From the NCBI RefSeq assembly GCF_001522545.3, contig NC_031770.1, positions 11,852,620-11,916,619 on the forward strand: DNA of 64,000 nt, written 5' to 3'. Of this stretch, positions 1 to 13,078 are shown in pieces. Positions within the stretch are counted from its first letter, which is position 1. Each line of letters begins with the position of its first letter. A model generated the notes under the pieces. The model was not told where the DNA came from and did no database searches. It saw nothing but the letters and a program-made list of their open reading frames with translations. The translations under genes and the position numbers were made by a program. The DNA is from Parus major. Taxonomy: Eukaryota; Chordata; Aves; Passeriformes; Paridae.

Positions 1-1244
1 GTTTCCATGTGATTTTTATGGGGGAGACTAAGATTTGCAATTAACACTGAAGTGGTTTTGGTTTTGTTTGTTTGGTGGTGAGTACCCTTCTGTGGCTAAA
101 ACCCCTTCTCTCTTTTGTACACCCTTTGTTATTAATATTATTGTGGCTATTGTCATTTTCAGTAAATTGTTATTCCAACTCTCAATCTTCTAGTGTTCCC
201 CCATTATTGGAAGAGGCAGGGAAAAGGGAGCAGCTTGAGTGGGTTTAATTTTCCAGCAGCGCTTCAAACCACCACACAAGCTCACCCAACAGCAGCAGCA
301 CCGAGAAAAAGAATACAATTATGGGCAATTTTGCCCAGGTTCCTCTTTAGTCGGAGCATACTTCTTTTTATAAGAAGCCCTTAATTTTGATTACTGCAAA
401 CACTCCAGTCAAAGGCACTCAGCAGGTAGCTATGGCAACCCTGAGATAAGTTGTCTAAAATATACCAGGTAAAATAATGAGGGGATAATAATATGGTTTT
501 AGTTCAAATAAACTATTAAGTGTGAGTAACAGTTTTACATTTAAAAAACACACCGTATTTCTGGGCTACAAATTAGTCATGGTTCAGGGCCCATTGTTCA
601 TCTCACTGCTGTAGGTGGTCTCCAAAGAATACTGCTAATATATGCTTCCTGCATTTGTTAACCCAGCACTCAGCAGGAAAAAAAAAATAAATCTTGTAAC
701 TCCAAAAAATAAAACCATTAAAGAGAGAAGAGACAGGGGAGAGAACTCTGGTTAGAAAGATTACCCATACAGAGAGAGCTATAAGCCCTTCTCAGAGTCT
801 GGCCTAGCTAATTTATTGTGAGTGTGCTCTTAATATCTCTTTTTCCCCCAGATCCTCTCTATTGGACCCAAATCAAAACTAGCAATTAGCAGCTGGGTCA
901 TAAGTGTTGTGCAACACTCCAGATGGGACAGTCACTACCCAAAGAAAACTTACAATTGAAATAACTTGTTTAAATAACTTAACTTGTTAAGATTTCTTCA
1001 CTTGTGGTAAAGGAAAGGAGAGCTGGTCACACAGGGCTAAACAGACCTGTCCTAACATGAAGGAAGAATTTGTCTTTCAAGACCTGGCAATGGCCACAAG
1101 GATTTTTGGATCATAAATCCTGCAGCAATCTTTGCAGCTTCTTTAGTTGTTTCACCTTGAAGCATCTGGTACATAAAAGATTATGATGTCATTTTTGTAC
1201 AAACTCCTGGCACAGTACTGTCTGAAGCAGACATAGTAAACAAC

Positions 1245-1248
<4 letters not shown>

Positions 1249-1277
<29 letters not shown>
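1249..1277. repeat. (TA)n dinucleotide repeat
   Basis: About 14 uninterrupted TA units followed by CCCCCTTTTGGG. Confidence 0.95.
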
Positions 1278-1280
<3 letters not shown>

Positions 1281-2550
1281 CCTTTTGGGTATCCTCCAAT
1301 ATTTCAAGCTATATAGAAAACACAGATAATAAGCAAAGGCCCTTTGCTGAGTTAGCTTTCCTTACCAACAACAAAATATAATTCAGTGTGTTTTAGGTCA
1401 ATGGAGCCAGTCATGTGAGGAAAAACAGAGTTCTCCATGGGGTTGCTTTTCGAAATGCACTTTGTTATTGATTTTTTTGTTTTTCAGAGGCTCTTCCCTA
1501 CCAATTTAAATTCCTTCTCCAGGAGCTCTAAGTATCTCTGGATGCTTGTTTTTGTCAGGTATTGGCTCTGAAAGAAATTTGCTTTGTATCACAGCAACAG
1601 TGTCTTAAATAATGCAGTTTGCCGTGTTTAATCAGCCATTACCCAGGGCAAGATTTTGCAGGTGGGAAAGGGAGGAGAAGATGGAAGTCCTTCACCCTCT
1701 TCCAGGAGCAGCACAGGGGGGCAGATACACTTCCAGCCCTCTCCAAAGCCCAGCAGCGTTTCCCTTTGGCCTGGTGGGCTTTCCTCCTCTTTCCCATCAG
1801 CTGTGCTTCATTAATAATCCTGCAGTGCCTTGGATTTTGTACCATTCTCCTCCCTATTGGTATTTCCTGGAGTTTCTAAGGCATTTAGAGACGAGGGCTC
1901 CTCACAGGAGTGGTCTCAGGAAAGCAGAGTGCTCTGTTAGGCCTGGGGTGAGCTGGAGATCAGTGCTCCTCACCTGTCTGTCAGTCTGGGCTTCAGACTC
2001 CCTTTTCTCATCGAGTCTCACCCCTCTGTGTTTGACACAGCACAGTCTGGATGTCAGGCAAGATGATGCTCAGGAGCACAAACAGTTCTTCTCCATCTCC
2101 TGCTCTCCTTGATCATTACTTGCCTTTTTTTGTTTTGCTTCCTCTGATTTCCTCCTGTCGCCTCCATGCTGCCCCTTGGGCCAAGTGAGGCTTTCTCAGC
2201 CTCTGTCACAGGCTGTTGAAAGGCTGTTCATACAGCCAACAAAGAGAGGCAGAGATGAGGTCTGCTGTTGAATTTTAATTCTCTTGTTGGCTGGAGACAG
2301 GGAATTAGCCAGTGAAAGTCGCTGGCATTGACACTTTCCTGCTGCCCAAGTGCTTAACTGGGTGTTTTAGCAACAACTGTCCAGCCATGCACTCCAGCCT
2401 CCCAAATCTGATTGTGCTCCATCTCTCTCCCCCAGCCCTGGGATGAAAACTGTCTTGGGGTGCTTCCTCTGCCTTTGGGTGCTGACTCTCCTGGCTGTAA
2501 GGTGTGCAGGAGGAGACTGGGGCTGGCATGGCTGACCCTGCAGGAAATGC

Positions 2551-2860
2551 TAAAAAAAAACCATAATAAGTTTATAGTTATTATAAAAATATAAAAACTT
2601 ATAATATAAAAATAAATAATTGTATCAAATATAAAATACTAAAATTAATACTTAATAAAATAATTAATTAAAGAAATATATTTACATTTCTAAATATATT
2701 TCATTAAATAAATAATAAGTTTAAGAATATAGAATTCTTATAAAATATGTAATTTTTATATATAATCAGACTTAAAATTATAAAAACTTACAGTATTATA
2801 AATTTATATGTTTTTATTTTAAAAAATCATAAATAGTTTATATTTACTGTGGCTATTATT
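2551..2860. repeat. AT-rich low-complexity tract
   Basis: About 300 bp made almost wholly of A and T with irregular TAAAA/ATAAT words, between more balanced flanks. No period and no coding potential. Confidence 0.85.
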
Positions 2861-4986
2861 CACAAAGACTTATTTTTGTGTTAATGTAAATCAAGAGCTA
2901 CAAAATAAGGGGTAAATGAAAGGAAGGCAGATGGGGTAGTTCTGGAACTCCCCGTAACATTATAACATTCAAAGCCATAAGAACACCAGCACAGAAAACT
3001 CAGGTGGAAAATCCTGCCCCAAAGCTCTGGCCAACCCTGCAGTGGGACTTGTGGTGAGAGGCTGCAGGTCTGGGAGAGAGGCAGGCTGCAGGACTGTCAG
3101 TGAAAGGCAAAAAGAACTGTAAACCCCCCACAATCCCATGTCTGCCTTGCTCATTTGTGCTCATTCCTGCAGCTGTCAGGTTCTGAGGAGCAGCCTGATT
3201 TAATGGGGGTGCTGGGAAACTGCCATGTCCTGGTCCCTTCCCATTTCTGGACTACCAAAAGCATTGAGCTGCTGCACACTGAGAAGTGCAGGACTGGGTT
3301 TTATTCTTGACAGCAATGTCTCCCTTCCTCATGTCTTCTGACTTATCTGGGTTTTGCCTGGTTTCTGTATGCTGGGTTGTATTGTATCATCCCCTTTTTT
3401 ATTTCATGGAAGGATGTTGTCTCACTAAAACCCATCTTCCTATTAACCTGTGTTAGTAAACTCAGTGCCTCCAAATTTTTCTGAAGAAGCCAGGGAATCA
3501 TGCTGCTTTCCCAGGACAAATCTGTGCTCATCGACACCAGCAGTCACTGTATTATTCTTATTTCTGAGAGAGTTCCTCTCACATGTGCAGCTCTTTGACT
3601 TCTCACAATGCTTAACCTGGGCTTGCTTGTGCAAAACACATTGCAACAAACATACAAGTGAAACACAGAAAGGAAGAAAAAAAGTGGAGCAAAAATCTCC
3701 TGCCAGCAAGCCCAAAACAGAAATGAGGAAGAGCTGAGCTGCTGTTTTTTCAAGAAGAAAGGCAAGTGAGAGGTGACAGCTTGTATACTCAGATGTGGAA
3801 ATGCACATCTCTGTGGGACTGAAAGAGAAGATTGAAAATAAAGGAGTGTTGAGAGACAGGTTGAATTTTCTAGGCTGTAGAGCAGGATATTGCACAGAGA
3901 CTGTCATTACATCATACACTGGTACTGGAAGAGATCAGTGGACCAAATCCAGAGCTGCTTTGGGTGAAGATAGTGAGCTTTGCATGGGTGCTATGCCTCC
4001 ACACTGTGCTTTGTGCAGCAGAGGGCTTAAAAAGAGAATTGAAAGAACACTGCATGTTTCATCCTTTCCTGCTGAAACACAGCTTGTCCATGTCTGCTGT
4101 ACTATTCCATGCAAGAGTTTATAAAAACCAAGTAAGGTAAACACTGTTGGGTACCTGTGTGAGCACTTCAGAGAGGCAAATTTGGGATTCCCTGTCACCT
4201 AAAATAGGGCATAAGATTACTCAGTCCAGCTGATGAAAGGTGTAACATTTTAATTTTTTTTAGATTTTTTTTTTGTGATATTGATTTTAAGTAATACAAG
4301 CTCTGTTTAGCAGGAGGAAATAAAACAAAGTGAGAAAAGGTTTTGTAAAAATATCTGAAGCGTCTCTATACTGACTGAAATATGAAATGTGGAAGAGTTT
4401 TGCCATGGTGTTGTAAATGGCCTGGGCCACTGCCAACTGATCCAGAGGTTGTCCTGATTGCTCTGCCTGGAGTGTCCACCTGGGGTGGATTGTACCAGTT
4501 TGTGTGGTAGTGGGTGCTATGAACCACCATGACAGTGGTCTAGTCGTCCCTTGAAGCGGCAAGAAGGTTTTGTGTGTTCAAAATGTGTCTGTTCTGCTAA
4601 AAACCTGCCCTGCCACGGGGGTGAGGTTTGTGGCCAGCCTGGGGGTTGTGTAAATGGCTTTCCAAACTCCCTTTCAGGCCTGGGTATCAGCAGTGAGCCT
4701 TGTTGTGCTAGAGGATACAGGATTTCATCACAGTGACTGTGGGTCCTGGAGCTCTGCCAAGCAAAAACAGAATTGAATTTTAAGGTGCTTTCTGTGCTAA
4801 AAGCAATTCTTTTGGTCAGGCATTGCCTGCCATAAATCAAGGCATCTCTTGTTGCTGCATTCTTCTGGTGCCAGGAATGAGCCAAACCTGTTGCTGCCTT
4901 CACTCTCTGCCCAGCAGCCGTGTGTGCACACAAATCTACATGGACTGGGGAGCTCAGTGGAGGTGTCCAGTGTCCCCATCTATCAG

Positions 4987-4991
4987 TGCAG
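4987..4991. repeat. Target-site duplication, left copy (LTR copy 1)
   Basis: TGCAG directly before the TG start of the solo LTR, repeated exactly at 5500-5504 after its CA end. Confidence 0.75.
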
Positions 4992-5499
4992 TGGGAGCAT
5001 TTAAAGGATGCAGTTTCATGTCTCAGAGCACTGCTAACAAAGGAAGTTCCCATAAGATAAGCCACCACCACAGAAACTCGAGGTAAGCACAGATGGCAAA
5101 ACAGGAAGGCATTAATTCCAGGCCTAACATTCACAGGGTGGCAAGTTGTGGGAAGTCTATCCAAGCTGTGGGAGCAGCATCCATGCTCTGTGGAAACCCA
5201 GGATTTGGATGTATAAAGTGATGCCCCCAAAAGAATGACTCAGGAACCCTCACTACCAAAGACCAGGGTGAAGAAGGAGCAGCAGGACTCTGCAGGGATC
5301 CACATGATGGTGATATCTTCCTACTTCATCTTTCTCTGTCTGTCTCTTTCTCTTCCCTCCCCACCCCCTTCCTCCTACATCTTTCTATCTCTCCACCTCA
5401 CGTTTACCAGTAAATGAAATCCATACTATTGACTTTGGCATGTGGTCTCTTTTGTACCTTAATTTGGGCAGAGACATCCATTATCACAGGACCATAACA
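4992..5499 (+). mobile_element. Solo LTR of an endogenous retrovirus (ERVL-like), copy 1
   Basis: A 508-bp segment that begins TG and ends CA and is flanked by a perfect 5-bp duplication, TGCAG at 4987-4991 and 5500-5504. It is homologous along its length to 33275-33811. Identical blocks include 12 nt at 5050-5061, 21 nt at 5380-5400 and 20 nt at 5427-5446. A TATA-like GTATAAAG at 5211-5218 suggests plus-strand orientation. Five-base target duplications are typical of class III (ERVL) elements. No internal retroviral region is attached on either side, so this is a solo LTR left by recombination. Family assignment is by duplication length only. Confidence 0.8.
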
Positions 5500-5504
5500 T
5501 GCAG
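5500..5504. repeat. Target-site duplication, right copy (LTR copy 1)
   Basis: TGCAG directly after the CA end of the solo LTR, identical to 4987-4991. Confidence 0.75.
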
Positions 5505-5673
5505 GTGGGAAGTGTGTACAGCATCCAGACCAAGCAGGATCCTGGGTTAAATCAGGGCCCCAGTGCTGCCCTGGTGCTTCTCAAAAAACTCAAATGTGCT
5601 CTATTCTCTAGCAGGCCATGAGCCTTTTGATTCCCTTTGACTTTGAACCCATCTAGGAAATGGGAGAAATGTT

Positions 5674-5918
5674 GGATCACGGAATTGTAGAGCAGTTTGA
5701 GGTAGACTGAAACTTTCAAATGTCATCAGTCCAACTGCTTGGCAGTGGGCAATCTCCAACTGCACTGGGTCACTCAGAGCCCTGTCCAACACGACCATGA
5801 ATATTTCCAGTGATCTCTGGGCATTTACACTTCACTGATGTTCCAGAGTTTTACTGCCATCGTTGTATAAAACTTTCTTATATCTGCTCTAATTCTATCC
5901 TCTCAGTTTGAAACCATG
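5674..5918 (-). mobile_element. CR1 LINE 3' end fragment
   Basis: The plus strand reads as a degraded reverse complement of the CR1 3' end. In order, it has the entry resembling a GGATCAC/GAATTG start, a stretch like the usual CATCAGTCCAACTGCTTGGC, the segment around CAGAGCCCTGTCCAAC, the CATGAATATTTCCAG part, and a final CAGTTTGAAACCATG. The order and spacing agree with the CR1 tail as known from birds. It is heavily mutated and non-coding, and the boundaries are approximate. Confidence 0.75.
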
Positions 5919-8900
5919 GTAATATAAAAAAGATTCAGATGATATAGGAAGCAGAATGAGGAGGCATTTAATGTTTCCCAAGTGAGAAGTCTCTAGGGAA
6001 ATGAGGAGAAAACTACTTGAAAATACATGCTGAAGTGTTTGTAGCTAGAGCAAAGCTTAAATCAAGGCATTCTCCATTTTGGAAGAGTAACGTGGACAAA
6101 TTTCCAATACTTTAATGAAGAGGAGCCTATTAGCAATAGCCCATGCTAGCAAGGGCAGTGAGTTTTTTGGTAGTGGTGTGAGATGGATAACTTTGCTGCC
6201 TACACCTGACCTGATATTGTATAGAGTTCTTAGATGCAACACTCAGATATTGTTTTCCTGATGGAGCTCTGCCCTGTCCAGGGAGGGGCTTGTGTCTGCT
6301 GCTTTGTGCTTCCTTTTTTCACTCCTAGCTGATGACAGGTTCCAGCTGATGCTCTGTGGATAGTAGAGTAGGAAGAGGTTCCTGGTGCACTTTATGCCCA
6401 GGAGCTACATGAGATGATAAATTAAGATGTGCTGTGAAAACCCCATCTGGATCAATCCCAGGTTTCACTTGCCACATTTAGAGGTGTAAGGATTTCTGTG
6501 TGAAAAAATAGCTGCTGATTTAGAGGTATTAATGTTATTAAGAGTCTGGTTAATTAAGGCTGTAGGGTGGTGGGTGTAGGTGACTGGGAGATCTCCTTAT
6601 TTGACTCTTTTTTCTCTTTTTGCATCTTGGCAAATGTACTTTTTCAGTGTAGGAAAGCACCATTTCTGTGGCATATCCTGTAGTGAGTGCAGTCAAAATT
6701 TTGTTTGAAAGTGTCAGTTGTCGTGTTTCTCTCTGTGTGGCAGGGGAGATTTGATTGTTTGAAGGAGATCTCTGGTTAGAAAGCAGCAAAGAGGTGCCTT
6801 TCAGTTAAATATCAGGAATGAAGATAAATGTTACCCATGCTGGTCTCTTTAAGACATAAAAGTAAATGAAAGCATAAATCTGACCCCATTATGGACCTAT
6901 AATAAATCTGGTGATAAATCAGAGGCAGCTGATAATGTGAGGGTAATGCCTGTTTGCAATACAATCAGCACATGATAATAAAAGATAAGTGTCCTTTTAC
7001 AAAGCAGTGATGAAGCAGGTCTGGATGCCTTGAAGATCACCTTGTAAAACTGCTGGGTGAAAAGAAAAAAGTGCTTGCTATGGATCCAAGGGAAGTGTCA
7101 GTCACACTGGAATATGTGGAAGAAACTGAACTGCCTTGGCTTGTCCAGCAAGGCTGGCATGAGGAACAGGGAATCTGAGCTGACCTCCCCAGCTTGCAGT
7201 TCTGAATCTGCCTCTGAGATGAAGAATCCTACCAAGCAAGAAGGACAATGGTTCTCTTGCAATGCTGCCAGATGGAACCTGTGCCTAAAAAGCTACTGTG
7301 AAACCCTCATAAAGCGTGTAGGAAACATAAGCATCAGTTGTGAGTGGGATAAGATGAAGTAAAAGCAGTAACTAACAGCCAGGGTTAACAGCCAAAAATT
7401 TCCTGTCACTCTATAAACCTTGGTCTGGGCAGTGGAGCAATGAGCAGGGCTGCATAATTATAGCCAGAGTGTTCTCAGTGTTCTCAGAGCAGCAGAGTCA
7501 GATGAATACTGCTGAGCTTGGGAAGCTGCTAATTAGTTTCATTTCTGTAAATTTCCATCCCATAAGCTGTATCCTCAGCTGCTGTTCCCACTTAGCTCAG
7601 ATATAGTGTATGCAGTGGAGTTCTGAGGACTTGCATCCAAGACATTGTCTGCTGCCAAAACGAAAGCAGGACTCCATCATTCTTAGATCTTAAAGCTGGA
7701 TCAGCTTGTTATGGCTCTGTATCATCCCCTTGAATAATAAATTCAAGCCTTGAAACTTTACCCAGTGATTTCTCTATCTGGACCCCAGCTCCTGATTCAG
7801 TTAGGATGGATCCTTTACCACTGTAGACTTACAGTGGCAGTGATTCTGCTGTGTCCTGAGGGAAGTTCCTGAGTGATTGATTTGTATTCCTCTCAGATAT
7901 GTTCAGCTTTCAGTGTTGAACTGTATTTTGCTTTTTCTTTTTTTTTTTTTTTGAGATGGGAGAATTCACACTTCTCAGTAACTTTGATAACCTACACTGA
8001 TGTAATTTGATACAGGGAAGAGCTCTGGAACACATTTTACACTATAAGGCATCTGTTCCAGAGCTCTGAAGGATTTTTCTTTCTTTTCAGAAGTTTTCTT
8101 CTTTCTTCTCTATCTTGAAACAAAGATGCAGTCTAAAAGCACTGCTTTGTTCCTATTCGTTTTTTTTTAATTTATTTTTTAAATTTGAATTTATTTCTTC
8201 TCTTCTGTAGTCAAAAATTCAAATGAAGGTGGCCAAATTTTTTGCTGGGTTCTGTGAATCAGAAATATTCTTTATGAGCTCTTTGCTTTTCTCTGTCTTC
8301 TTTTTGTCATGGTTTGCAAGACACTGTCTGTTAGACATCTGGGTCATTGTTTTCCCTGTCCTGATCCATCCATTTTACTATCTGTCTTTGAGGCAGGCTG
8401 GCACATTACCAATGAAGCCAAATATCTCATTAACAACTTTGACAACACAGGATAATGGCCCTGGGTTCTTCTGGAGCAGATGGAGATTGAATTGCTGCAT
8501 GAGATCCAGTGGTAGTTGTTCTTCATGGCTTTATGCCCTGAGATCCCACTTAGTGGAGAACATCACCCAAGAGAGATGCTCTGATCAGGGAAAGGTCTTA
8601 TGCCTGGGTTTCCTTTCAGAGGTTGTCTTCCCTGGTCACCAGGAGTGCTTGGCCTTGTGCTGGGGGCTGTGTTGTGGCCTGATGGTGAGCAAGGGCTGTG
8701 AGAGCATCTCCAGTGCCACTGTGTCTGCTCCATGCTGAGCTCCATCTTGTGTTCACTCTGGAAGGCTGATCCAGAACAGCCTGACCTTAAAATGATTCAA
8801 AAACCCACGGGGAGAGTTCGTGTTTCATTTACAGCTCTGATCAGACAAACTGTTTCTTCCAGTTTCCTCTTGTAAATAATAGGAGTAGTAACTGTCTTCT

Positions 8901-8984
8901 CCTTGGAAATGTATTGAGAGGGTTGGAAAAGGCTTCAGAAAACATAGACTGTAATGCATGAGGAGTTGACAAGCATCCCTTGAT

Positions 8985-9062
8985 CTGATTAGACATGTTT
9001 TGAGCAGATGGATTGGCTAACTGACCTCTGGAGGTCCACTCCAATATAAAGTGTTCTAAAAT
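8985..9062 (+). mobile_element. CR1 LINE extreme 3' end fragment
   Basis: A segment containing GACCTCTGGAGGTCCACTCC followed by a degraded ATTCTATG-like tail resembles the sense-strand 3' terminus of CR1, where a GATGACCTCTGGAGGTCC-type motif precedes the short terminal repeats. The upstream extent is unclear; homology may continue to about 8860. Confidence 0.6.
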
Positions 9063-9690
9063 TCAATGAATATGAGTCATCTGAGGCTGTGTTGCTATTT
9101 TAACATGCTTGTCTGTTTTCATTCTAAGACTGGCACTTGTATTTTCTGGATTCACTTAACCAACCCCATCAACATCTTTAAGAGTTTTGACTTCTTTTTG
9201 TCCAAGTGCCAAAGCAAGCCAATAAGGATCAAATTAACAAACAAACAGGTAAGATATGCTCTGGGGCCTCGCTGACAGCTGATAAAGCTGCCAAGGTGCT
9301 CAGTGCTCTGTGCCCTGAACCCAAACACGGGAACAGAGGAAACCTTTGGCAGGTGGGTTGGGAGAGATCAGCCAGCTCTCTTTGCACTATCGAGTGCATG
9401 CCACCAGGGCACGTGCTCTTAATGTGTGCCCAGTTTGTTTTGGCATTTTCTGACCTGATCCTCTTCCACCTTGCTCCTGACTTTCCTGTTGGTCTCCAGG
9501 GTCTGGCATTTTTTGAGATTGATCTTACTAATAAAGGCTGAAGTTAAGAGGGCATTCATTCAACACTTCACCTTTTTCCGTGCCCTGGGTGGCCAGGTCC
9601 TCCACCCCATTCAGCAGCAGGACCACATTTCCCCTCAGCTTAAACAGTTTCCATACATGAAAGTTTGCATTTCTAAGATTTCTTCTTCTT

Positions 9691-9722
9691 TATTTATTTG
9701 TTTGTTTGTTTGTTTGTTTATT
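9691..9722 (+). repeat. (TTTA)n(TTTG)n tetranucleotide repeat
   Basis: Two or three TTTA units followed by about five TTTG units and a final TTTA. Confidence 0.9.
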
Positions 9723-12439
9723 AATCCTCCAGGTGAAATTTTTCATATTTCATGTTCCCAGTGAAAATTAGGTGCTTACCTAGAAGAACAGAAAATTTTT
9801 ATCTTGGAGTTAGTGGACTTCAAAACAAGGGGCTTCAAAAAAGAAAAGCCTGGGAAGTACACATTTGGTCATGAGATGGCAATCCTGTTTGTGGAGAGTA
9901 ATTTATGCCATTTTTAAATGGCATTTTGACTCAATTTTGCTTTGATGGTAAAATTCAAATTCTTCTGGGCTTAATCTGAGTTTTAACAGGAAGATAACAG
10001 TTTTGAAGGATTTAATCTTCAGTTCCTGTGCACTAATGCAGTGTGTTGGCTGGGGATAGAATATTACAAGGGGGAATGCATCCTGCATGTCCAAATTTCT
10101 TACTTTGAACTGTTATACATTTTTCTTGAAAGCTTATTTATAAGTCTTTGGGTCAATAATTTAAATGCAGATGAAGCTATTTCTTTCTAGCATGTCTGAT
10201 CTCCTCTCCTCTGCCTTCCTTTTTTTTTTTTTTTTAGCATTCAATGTCTATTACAAATTAGATTCCCCAGTGAATATTTGCTTTATCTTCACTCAGAAAA
10301 CTTGCTGTTGAAAGAAAGAAACTGTAAATAACTCTCCATCTTGGGCACCCTGGCCAAGTGCCTTATAGCATTTTTCTCTTAGAATTTAATTTGTTCTGTG
10401 ATTTAAGGTGCAGCATTCACACTGAGCTGAGAAGTCTCTGTGCTTCCTCTCATCACTGTCTTTATCATTGTCAAATGAGCACTTATGGTGTGCAGTGAGA
10501 CTTCTCCACATTATTAATAACACTTCTGACCTATGGGGATCCTGCTTTTTTCTGGCAGGGGAAATCTGTCTGGGATGGCCTAGGAGGAATTGCAGCTCTT
10601 TGTGTTTGCAGGTGAGCATCAGTCAGTTTTATGCACTCCACAGCTCTGCACAGCCCCTGCCCCCTCAGCCAGCTAAGAACACAAAAGGCAAAATATATTT
10701 TCCAGCCTGGCTCAATCTGGAGCCTTCAGGAGGTGTATGTGGGCCATTGCAGGGAAAACGCTGCAGTGCAGCTGCTTTGAGCTGTACCTGATGTTCAGAG
10801 GGATAAAAACACTTAATTAGCACTCTACTTTCTTTAGTTTCTGTGAGAATCCTATAAACCATTTTCAAACTGAATCTTTGGGCTGACTCACAGGCCAGCA
10901 GACTGACAAACAGCCAGGGAAGATTTGAGGGGTCTTTTCATAACTCACCAAGCTCAATTTCTATAACTGAAGTGTGCATTCTTTTTGATGTGTGCATTTT
11001 TTTCATGTTTCATTAATGCAACCTGCTTGCAAGAGAAGAGTACATTAAAATGCTGTTGGAATTCAGAGGTATTTATCATGTTTTCAGGTTTGGTTTTTCT
11101 TTTTTGAAAGCTGAAAAAATTATCCCAGCCTGCATAAGAGTCTACTGTTGCTGCCTTTTAAGTATAGCAAACTTTTTAGGTATTTAAACTGAGCAAGAAA
11201 TTATTAAAATAAGAAGAGACCTGGGTTACAGTGATAATTATGTTCAAAATTCCTACTGTAAACATTGTGATGAATTTTTAATCAGCATTTTGAAAGCGGA
11301 GGACAACAACTAGCTTTAGTGTGGTGAGCAGAACATTTTAGGTTTCTGAGGGAAGATGTGTGCCATGTGTTTTAGAACTCCAAGGGGTTGGCTGTAGGGC
11401 AGCTGTTTGTTCTCATGGCAAGTGTTTGAAAAGAAAAATAAGCTTTCAGCCCATGGATGCTTCAGGTTAAAAGCATGCAGGTTTAGCTTGTGAAATCCCA
11501 CTATTCAGCTGCCATTTCAACCTTGCTAGCCCATATACGGGAAAAACACCCTGGACAGCTTTTCCCCACCATGTGATTTAAGATTCAACTTCTGGCATAT
11601 CCCACCCACCTGATGAACAGCCCTGTTCCCTTCCCAGTCCTGATGAAATTCTCTCCTGAATCTTCCAGCCCTTGGGTTCAAGGACAGGTTTTGCTGCCCT
11701 TGGGAAGATACAAGAAGACCCAATTGCATGCCAGTCTGTGAGACACATGACTGGTATAAGACCTTTAGGGCCCTTTCAGCATTTTTTAATAAAACCTCTT
11801 CATCTCCCACAAAACAGAGAGAGCATTCCTGCATGTGCCCTCAGCAGTGGTGAGGTGCTGTCATTCACCAGAAATGATTGTAATGAAGAGGTGATGCCTG
11901 ACACTGACTGTGGGGCAGGGAACATGTTTGTTTCTGCACATCCCAACTGCAATTTAGCCTTCCCTGAGACAGAAACTCTTGTTGGTGTCTGCTGGAAAAC
12001 ACAGCCTGCATAAAGTAATGTTGGCTGCAGTGTGGATGCTGGAGAGGGAAATGAGACAAAGCCTGATAGGAGACAGCTTGATGCCAAACAGGCAGCCCAT
12101 GAGACAGGGCCAAACAAGAAATCTCCCTTGGCCCTGGTTGTGATGTCAAATGAGCTGACATAAACTAGGCATGGTCCTCTCAGTACTAAATTCCTTCTGC
12201 TCTTTCACCACTTCTCTTGTCCAGCTCTATGCCAAGGTTAATTCTGAAATATTTGAAGAAGAAGCTGCTTGCCTGTATGGTGCCTATTTTTCCTTCCACA
12301 TGCACTGGTTTTATTCCAGCCTCCTCTGGGCTGCTCCAAGTAATTTTGGGAGTTGGGGGCAGTTGTCAGCAGTAGCTGCTGGTGCTGCTGGAGAGCTCAG
12401 TCAGCTTTGTTTGCTGCACCTGTGTTGCATTTGTTGATG

Positions 12440-12526
12440 AAAGGAGAACTGCAGTGTTATTGCCATGGTGACCTGCATGATCTTGGGGGACCAGCTGGCC
12501 CGGAGGAATGACATAGATTCTAGGAT
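12440..12526 (+). mobile_element. Possible CR1 3' end remnant
   Basis: The motif GATTCTAGGATTCG at about 12516-12529 is close to the terminal 8-bp repeat of CR1. It is preceded by GCATGATCTTGGGGGACCAG, which could be a decayed form of the motif normally found just before the tail. Weak; could be chance. Confidence 0.3.
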
Positions 12527-12835
12527 TCGTGTGCAATGACCTGTCTTCTATCCTCCAGAAAGCTCCTGCCTGCATTTTTTATCATGGAGATCTTGCTCTC
12601 TTAGTGGAAGGCTATAGGTTGCTATTATCCTCCTCTCTCCTTTTTGTAGTTCTTCTTTCTTTTCCTTTTTTTTTCTCTTTTCCTTAAAAAACAAAAAAAA
12701 AAAAAACAAAACAAAGAAACAACAAAATCTTCAAAATAATGCTGTCTAGTTGTCTCAAGACAGCACTGCTGAACTCACCTTGGCAAGCTTCACATTAAAG
12801 GACACTTTTGGCAGCTTCTTGCTGCTTTTCTTTGA

Positions 12836-12927
12836 AAAAGAAAAGAAAAGAAAAGAAAAGAAAAGAAAAGAAAAGAAAAGAAAAGAAAAGAAAAGAAAAG
12901 AAAAGAAAAGAAAAGAAAAGAAAAGAA
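12836..12927 (+). repeat. (AAAAG)n microsatellite running into a gap
   Basis: About 18 uninterrupted copies of AAAAG ending at the first N of the 12928-13078 gap. True length is unknown because the assembly breaks inside the repeat. Confidence 0.98.
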
Positions 12928-13078
12928 NNNNNNNNNNNNNNNNNNNNNNNNNNNNNNNNNNNNNNNNNNNNNNNNNNNNNNNNNNNNNNNNNNNNNNNNN
13001 NNNNNNNNNNNNNNNNNNNNNNNNNNNNNNNNNNNNNNNNNNNNNNNNNNNNNNNNNNNNNNNNNNNNNNNNNNNNNN
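12928..13078. other. Assembly gap (151 N)
   Basis: Run of 151 N directly after the (AAAAG)n array. The right flank begins TTGCAATGC and is not repetitive. Confidence 1.

Larger units (their letters stand above)
1..4986. other. Intergenic DNA, distal 3' flank of SYNDIG1
   Basis: Apart from the (TA)n run and the AT-rich tract, this is unique-looking DNA with many short open frames of random character. A 166-codon frame at 1612-2112 has no recognisable domain or splice context. I see no gene here. Confidence 0.6.
5505..12835. other. Intergenic DNA with CR1 fragments
   Basis: Holds the CR1 pieces at 5674-5918 and 8985-9062, the possible remnant near 12.5 kb and several poly-T or poly-A tracts. 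The longest open frame (8223-8738, plus, 171 codons) shows no family resemblance and ends in low-quality sequence. No gene supported. Confidence 0.6.

Noticed and set aside
4200..4986. Sequence left of LTR copy 1 as a possible retroviral interior
   Set aside because: The exact 5-bp duplication on both sides of the LTR shows it is solo, and no retroviral motif was seen in the flank.
4517..5230. A 237-codon minus-strand open frame, the longest free of N
   Set aside because: It runs into the solo LTR at 4992-5499, crosses the target duplication, has no recognisable domain, and its composition looks random. It is best explained as a chance open frame.
8223..8738. 171-codon plus-strand frame with a hydrophobic start
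   Set aside because: The hydrophobic stretch comes from T-rich DNA. No conserved motif, no splice context and no similarity to a known family.
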